DNA from: Branchiostoma floridae
Lineage: Eukaryota; Chordata; Leptocardii; Amphioxiformes; Branchiostomatidae
Direction of reading: 5' to 3'
DNA: 64,000 nucleotides
NCBI RefSeq assembly: GCF_000003815.2
Contig: NC_049981.1
Location: 18,399,041-18,463,040 of the forward strand
The notes beneath the pieces were generated by a model. That model did not search any database. It was not told the DNA's origin and saw only the letters and a program-made list of their open reading frames with translations. Shown here one piece after another: positions 57,601 through 64,000 of this stretch (position 1 is its first letter; the number at the start of each line of letters is the position of its first letter). The translations under genes were made by a program, and so were the position numbers.

Positions 57601-60600
57601 TCAGCAGCGTCGCTTGGTCTTAACGAAGACGCTTCTGTATTTGAGTGCCTGTCCAGTCTCCCCTCTGTGTTTCTGCACGTAAACGTCAAACTTGTACCTC
57701 GTTCCAGGCTTCAGCCCGGATATTCTCTCGATCATGACCGATCTATCCACCGAGCCGGGCCGATGATGTCTACATATCACCTTTTCGTCCTTCTTTCGCG
57801 TTCGTGGACTTTCGCACGAGTTCTCCTTAGTAGATTTCCGTCGGAATACCTTTTTGCTAACAACGGCTTTGTACAGACAGTATTTTGACCTCTCGTCGTT
57901 GACCAACCACGCGATTGTTGCCGAGTCACACGTCGTAAGCTTTTCAAACTGCTTGATTTTCGTGTCGCTTGGCATTTGGGCGTAGGGATATTTTGCGGGG
58001 TTCGTTGTGGAGAAGATCTTGAAGGCGGAGGACCGCTTGCGCTTACTACTGACGGCCACCTGGTACTCTCCTTCCGTCAAGTTAGTCAGGACAAGGTTCC
58101 ACAAGGAGCTGACATGCGGCTCCTTAGCCACGACGTCGCCTTCACGCGAAATCTTCACACTGACTTCTCCCGTGCACGATTGGACAGTTAGCTGAAGGGG
58201 CAACTGTGTGTCCTCAACCTTGATTGTGTAGGCCTGGCCCTTGGACCGTTTGACGCTGGCTGCTGTCACCTTACCGTCTTTTAAACGGGTTCTCCTCTTG
58301 TGCTGCTTGGTTTCCAGCATTCCCCCGGTGTAAGCCGAGCTACGATTGGTCAGAGTGTTCACAACGAAAACGTCGTAGTAATATTGTGTGCCGGGCTGTA
58401 AACCACCCAAAGTGTAAGCTTTCTTGTCACCAACACACTCAAAAATGACGTTCTCTAGTGGCGCCATGGCCTTGTCGTCGGGAAAAACTATTTTGTCGCG
58501 TTTACGGCCTTTCTTCCCTCGCCGCTTGAATCCGAAACTTTTAAAATCGAAGTCAAATCCGAATTTGAAAGGTGGTGACGGCATGGGCATGTCGTCCCCT
58601 CCGCTCCGCCGTGAGTCGACCGCGCACAGGGTTTTCAGGTTACGCGCTCTGCTGACTGCAATGCAGTACTTAACCGGTAGGTGAAACTTCGTCTCTGTCG
58701 GACTTGGCTTCCAAGATAAAGTCGCCTCCGATTTGCCAACATCTGAAGTGTTCACCTTGGGATCGCCGGGTACCTCCGGGTAGGGCTTGTCGGAGTCTGG
58801 TGTCGTGGTAGCGTACATGCCGAACAGTGTGTCTGCGCCACGCGACGTCACCTGCACTCTGTACATGGCCCGCTGGGAGGCGGGGTTCAAGTAGGACATG
58901 ACTTCATGACCGGAGAAGCGCCCCACTACAGAACCTGTTCGGCTGGGTCCCCTCCGTCCTGGGTCCTCCATTTGTTCAGTGTGACCTGGAATGGCAGAGT
59001 AATGCGGTCAATGATTTGCTTGGAGACACCGGTCTAGTCTACTGCTTCACACATACCTGACAAGTTTAAGTAACTCCGTAGTGAAAGACAAATCATGAAG
59101 TGGTTTTACGTCTTTTCTTGGCGTTCTTGTTGGGCTTTCTATTTTGCAACTTTTCTGTGATCTTCTATTTGTTCACCACTTTGAAAACAAGAAAACAAAG
59201 GAAAATAGAAAGCTCAACATACGCAAAAAACGCATAAAAAGACTGCAAAAGGCAGTTGGCGCCTAACCTCTGCTTCTAGAATAACTTTTACATGAATGAC
59301 TAAACGTTTGGCTATACAAGTTCTAAGTTTACCCGTGTCTAACTTTGTCTCAACATATCACGCACGAGTTGAAATATTCAAAAGCCGAACCGACCAGCTA
59401 GGGTCAGCCGTGAGTTATGGGTTGTTGATTTGGGTGGTGCAGAAACAGGAAAACTTTTACATGCTAAAGATAACGGTTTGCAGTGACCCATGGTAGCACC
59501 TGCTAGTGCCGAGACACCCGACACTGATAACACCCTGGCGGTTTGTAGAGCTGTACCTCTGCTGTCGACTACTTTCCGACAGAAGTTGTTACAACTTTGG
59601 TGGATAAAAAGGTTCTTTATTCACATCTAAGGTATTTATAACAACAACCGACGTTTCGGTGACCATCTGTCACCTTCCTCGGAGGCAATACTGAGTGGTT
59701 GTATTTCGTACTGCAGCTAGGTGTCGCTGCTAATAATGCAGCCACACTCGTAACGTATTATCAGAAATGATAAATATTGTCCAACAGCAACAAATAGTGA
59801 AAATAGACAATATACAAATGTACATATTGTCCAGCAGCAATAAAAAAGGAAAATAAACCAGTCAGTTACTAAGATTGAGGCTGTTGATGTAAATGCCTTG
59901 GTTGTGATGAAAGAATCTTGTTTTCCGACTTTCACAGAAGTCATCATTGGTGTTTTCTTACTATCCTGGCACCAAGAGTAATTTCTACCTTCGCCAAGAA
60001 ATGTTTATTTTAGACACCGTTTATCTGTCTGTTTGTTGACTAGACAACTCGCGAATCTGTGGATCGATCCTTGGTAGCTTGGTAGAGGTCGGGAAAACCA
60101 ATGTCAAATTTAACAACAGACCTCCTAGCGGGTTTTACGGTACTGTAGCAGAACTTTCGCTTCTGATATCTTGCATATGTTCTGTGCATGTTCCTGTCGT
60201 GTTTAGTGGTAGATAACTCTTAGGGCAGAGAGTACACATACGTGGTGAAAGTTTGGGCCCCCTAACGGCTTACACGACAGATTTTATTTGAGATCTTTTA
60301 TAGATACGAGAAAGCTTACCCGACCCGTCAGGACTGACGGTCTCTGTAACTTCATGTAGAGTAACCTTCCACTCGATCTCTGTGTCACAGGGCTCAACCA
60401 CGATCAGCACAGGGGAACCCTCGTCCTCTACAAAGAAGTAGTACCTAAACATCGAAACAGAAAAGTGCATTAGTAATTCTACAGTCCGGCAAATGAGACC
60501 TAATTTGCATAATGAAATATTACATTTTTTTTAGCGGTGAATGGCGTGTATTTCATACTTGTATCATTTCTAGAAGTTAAGTGAAGCTAAACATCATTGA

Positions 60601-62912
60601 ACGTAAATCATACAAACCAGGACTCCATTTGCATAATTAGGTTCAAACTTTGGAACTGTAGCAGGCCTCTGTGTTGGTAATAGAAGGAGGGGTTATTATA
60701 ATAACGTAAGGCAAGGCAGTATTGAGTCATAAGGAGGGGCTTTGTGTGTTCTAAAGAAATATGATACGTTTTAGGGGATACCTTATTGCAATAAGATGAT
60801 TTATGCAAATTAGCATAGCGAAATGATGGCGTCATAGAGAGCTATAAGGACACTCTCGTTTTTAGAAAACATACACTAATTGGTCTGTACTTCGATGTTG
60901 ATAAATGATATTTCACAGAAATGTAAATAATAGTGCCGAATCTTTATTGCATGGTTAGTTACAAAAGGCTGTACTGTACACTACACTATGACTATGTTTA
61001 GGACACGATATGAGTATATACCCTGTTACAGCAAGGAAGCCCTGTGTGCTACTAGTCAAGAATCCGGGTTAACCATTCAAGGATTAAGCATGCATTGTCT
61101 TGATTCCTTTAACCTTAATAGCATTCAATGGATGTTACAGATTGAAAACAGCCATGCGGAAAAGTAGCGGGTTACGCTAACTTGAACTTAACGTATACTG
61201 TTTCCAGTTGTTTGACTTATTTACGCACGCTGAGCATGATCGGTGTCTGGTAGATCAAAATTGAGCTTATCAAAACAAATATTGCTCACTTCTGTATAAT
61301 GAGACAATTAAAAACCCGTCCGAAGTTACGGCACCTGGCGTTACCTGGCGTTTCTTACAATACCCCAATTCCACTAGGGCGGTGACGCGCAGCGAACTAA
61401 AATTTGACAGATAGATAAACGAATTTCATAGATTAAAAACCAACCTTTTTTACGACTAAGCACGAATCTATTTTTTCGCGTTTTGTGTGCTCGGTTGTAT
61501 TTTCGTACCTTAACACTGTGCCTGATACTCTCCAATGATAAAATTAAGACGAATCCAATTTCGGTCAAAGCGAGACCGCAGCGAAATCGCCTGTCTGGTA
61601 GAACAGGGGACATCTCTTGTGAGGAAGCCATGGACAGTTTTGAAGGTTACGAGATTGCCTATCAAGCCAGACATCACGTGTTGATGGTAACACTGTCACA
61701 GTTCAAGACTCCCCAGTCTTCAATGTAATTCAAGTCAGACGTAACACAACTTCGTCTGATATCAAACATTTCAACGTCTTGTATGCCCAAACAATCTACT
61801 GTAAAGGCCTAGGAAAAATGTTGTGTTTCCGGCAATGAAAAAATAGAGCCGGTTAGTAGTAATCCAACAAAACCGAAATGTATCAGGGCACTGATATTTT
61901 CAATATCATACTCTAATCATACAGATATAACGCTACATTGTACAGGCACAGTTTTCGACAGCACAGAAATAAGGAGAACATGTTGGAAAACGATTCTACA
62001 ACATTTTCGTCACTCAGATGTCAAATTGTGTATTCTCAGACTGCCAGCGCTAGCGGCTTACCAAAAAGCCTACGGTCGGGTAAACGCAACATTTTTCTTA
62101 GGCCTAATCGAAAATCAAAAACATACCAGAACAGAGAAAATAGGCTAAAACGAGTCTACTGTGCAGATGGTTTTCTTTAAAGTAAGGTCTAACACCTCCA
62201 TTCTACACGGGCCACCTCATTGTGACCGCCCTGCGACCGAGCGACTTGATGCAGCGCTCAAGAAATTTCATAGATTTGTAAAAACGAGCGATTAAGAAAT
62301 TTCATAGATTTATAACGAATGGAGGTCATCATGAAAACGAATCTCTCTACGCTTGCATGCTTTGCTGTTTTTTCAGTCATACTCTTATATTTTGCATAAT
62401 ATTCCAATTATGAAGTCAAGCATTACACAAATCCACTTAAGGTCGCAGCGACATCGCAGCACTTTCCCCGCTGGGAACGTGGGGGGGGGGGGTAAAATAG
62501 CGTTCATTATCTTTTTTTTCAACAGGTGGCCCTTCCAACTTGGATACTTGCCCGACTACAGAAGTATTTTATCTTATCTTCTCAACATTCTACTTGTTTC
62601 GTCAATGTATTCGTGAATCTCAAACTCCGATGTCAAGATCTGCAAGCTCTTCTTAGGAGGAAATTCCACGAAGAAGTGAGCTTTCTTAGCACAGCGCTCA
62701 AGAAATGGTTTATTTTTGATTACTTACGTTTTTGTTACATCTTCGAAGAGGAAGTTCCGAACCTCCATGCCGTCGGGAAGCACCTTCGTGTTCCACTGGT
62801 TGGTCCCGGCATTTTTCGCCTGGAGTCGGAAGAGCTGTTCGTCGCGTGTCGGGAGGCGCTGGGACCATGTCAGCGCCACTCCCAGCCACACCATCATCAA
62901 CTCACACCTCAT
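57601..62912 (-). CDS. NDNF: NDNF, secreted fibronectin-III neurotrophic factor
   Basis: Orthologue of neuron-derived neurotrophic factor, a secreted glycoprotein with fibronectin type III domains. Three coding exons: 62912-62728, 60444-60320 and 58985-57601. Phases 2 and 1 match at both junctions, giving 564 aa (human 568). A signal peptide, MRCELMMVWLGVALTWS, precedes QRLPTRDEQLF (human KLPTRDEELF). Further markers are YYFFVEDE, MYATTTPDSDKPYPEVP, LSWKPSPTETK, QYYYDVFVVN, TIAWLVNDERSKYCLYK and a carboxy end KTKRRC (human KTRKFC). Most of the protein lies in one 1.4-kb exon. Residues 257-266 are a basic run, KRRGKKGRKR, absent from the human protein. An acceptor at 62926 just before the start shows that a 5' non-coding exon lies further upstream. 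Confidence 0.95.
59580..59945 (-). repeat. Dispersed repeat with hammerhead-like motif, third copy
   Basis: On the minus strand CCGAGGA, AGGTGACAGATGGTCACC and GAAACGTCGG run from 59682 down to about 59648. The stem GGTGAC/GTCACC is perfect and GAAAC is intact, but the U of CUGANGA is C. It lies in NDNF intron 2, with further AT-rich sequence of the same repeat to about 59945. Confidence 0.5.
59990..60290 (+). repeat. Dispersed repeat (CCTTCGCCAAGAAATG family)
   Basis: CCTTCGCCAAGAAATG, TAGAGGTCGGGAAAACC, GTGGTAGATAACTCTTAGGG and TTTGGGCCCCCTAACGGC match the copies in KAT2 introns in the same order. The right end comes within 30 bases of NDNF exon 2. Confidence 0.6.
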
Positions 62913-62925
62913 GTCTGCAGTCGAC

Positions 62926-64000
62926 CTGCACAATATAAACAGTAATAGTTCGCTGTTTACTATTTTGCAAACAAAACTTTTCTCCACTCATCGTGGGAAG
63001 TCCCTGTTGACCAAACATTCCAGGAATAAAGAGCAGAAAATAGTAGGACCAGTCAAAAAACGCGTCTTTGAAAGAAAGCGATTTTCCTTACGCTGCAAGT
63101 GTATAAAAAAACTTCATATCGAAAGAAAAATCGCTTCCAAAGCATTTTGACCCAAACCGAAATATATGATACAAAAGAACGGAAAGGAAAATGGCTTGCA
63201 CACAGCCGTACCGTGGTACAGCAGCAATACATGTACAGAACATGTACAACACACCTGTCCTTGTTCACATACCTGCGGCGTGCAGGGGGCGACACTGGCA
63301 ACATGTACACAAGCCGGCACAGTGATAAGAATGTAATGGTAGAGAGAACAACGAAACTTCACAAGATAAGAAAAAGCAAACCCGGTTAAAGTTTCCACCA
63401 AGTACTCAAAGAGGATGATCTGCTAAACGTCTCAGGATATGTGTTCGGTGGACGTCAAAGTCTCAGGGTCAGTTCGAATGAGGACACAAACATGAAGCAA
63501 CAGCAAACGAACGCCAAGGTCGTTTCACGGGCTCGGCTTTCACGCGTCCAAGTTGCCACCCACTAACTGAAGAGTTCTGACAGAATAAGCACCTTGTACC
63601 AGGCATTGGGCAGAAGGTCTGTCTGGAAGTATTCCGTCAGCCCTCCAGCGGCAGACCTTCGGCAGCTGCCTTCACTCCACCTATCTGAGCCGCGACGTTT
63701 GCCACCTGGACTCAGGGATGAAGTCTTCCAACTGCGCGTTTTTACACCGACGCATCTTTGGGCTTACACCTTCGGATTATGTTCCCCTACATCCCATCCT
63801 CCTTGCTTACTGCGGGACAAAAGTCGGTATGCCCCCCACACAGAGGACATACATTTCTTGTCAATCAACGAATAATGCTTTACTAAACAGACAGACAGTG
63901 CTCTTTCCCTTGGATGGATGTTTATTTATGGACCATAGTGCTTACTGTAGGCTCCGGACAGCTGCGATGCGTGGGAAACAGTCACCAGGGTACCAGACAA
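62926..64000 (-). other. Upstream region of NDNF
   Basis: No coding exon recognised. It should hold the 5' non-coding exon(s) and possibly the promoter of NDNF, because an acceptor (TTGTGCAG) directly precedes 62925. Open frames on both strands here are short and unlike any family I know. Confidence 0.4.

Noticed and set aside
63594-63875. 93-codon plus-strand open frame at the window end
   Set aside because: No family resemblance and no splice evidence; more likely NDNF upstream sequence.

Overview
This is animal nuclear DNA. It holds six spliced protein-coding genes with canonical GT-AG introns, separated and interrupted by non-coding DNA rich in small transposons. Each protein is close to its vertebrate orthologue, yet the window shows one member of each family, and the introns carry SINEs, foldback elements and a degraded LINE. 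The best fit by inference is an invertebrate deuterostome, most probably a lancelet (Branchiostoma). No prokaryotic features were seen.

Layout: 1-657, the 3' end of a LINE. 658-4755, gene-poor DNA with foldback elements. 4772-21688 (+), a palladin/myopalladin-type actin-organising protein with four Ig domains. 21.7-26.7 kb, a repeat-rich gap with a pair of 477-bp near-identical direct repeats and a 32-bp minisatellite. 26723-27864 (-), a PNRC-type mRNA-decapping/nuclear-receptor adaptor. 28637-42867 (+), the GCN5/PCAF histone acetyltransferase (18 exons, 813 aa). 43697-47089 (-), RACK1 (317 aa) with two intronic SNORD96-like box C/D snoRNA candidates and a third, weaker one. 47499-53000 (+), the PP2A catalytic subunit (313 aa). 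53-57.6 kb, a long 3' UTR followed by repeats. 57601-62912 (-), NDNF, a secreted fibronectin-III protein (564 aa). 62.9-64 kb, sequence upstream of NDNF.

The exon models were built by hand from splice signals, reading phase and remembered family sequences. All six close in frame, and the lengths of PNRC, KAT2, RACK1, PP2A and NDNF agree with the human proteins. PNRC/KAT2 and RACK1/PP2A are divergent pairs sharing promoter intervals of 772 and 409 bp; KAT2 and RACK1 converge tail to tail.

The most notable observations are the SNORD96-like snoRNAs inside RACK1 introns (the same host gene as in human), loss of both canonical cysteines from the first palladin Ig domain, tandem multiplication of a splice-donor sequence in PP2A intron 6, a probable GC-AG intron in KAT2, dispersed repeats with a hammerhead-like core, and several MITE groups with visible target-site duplications.
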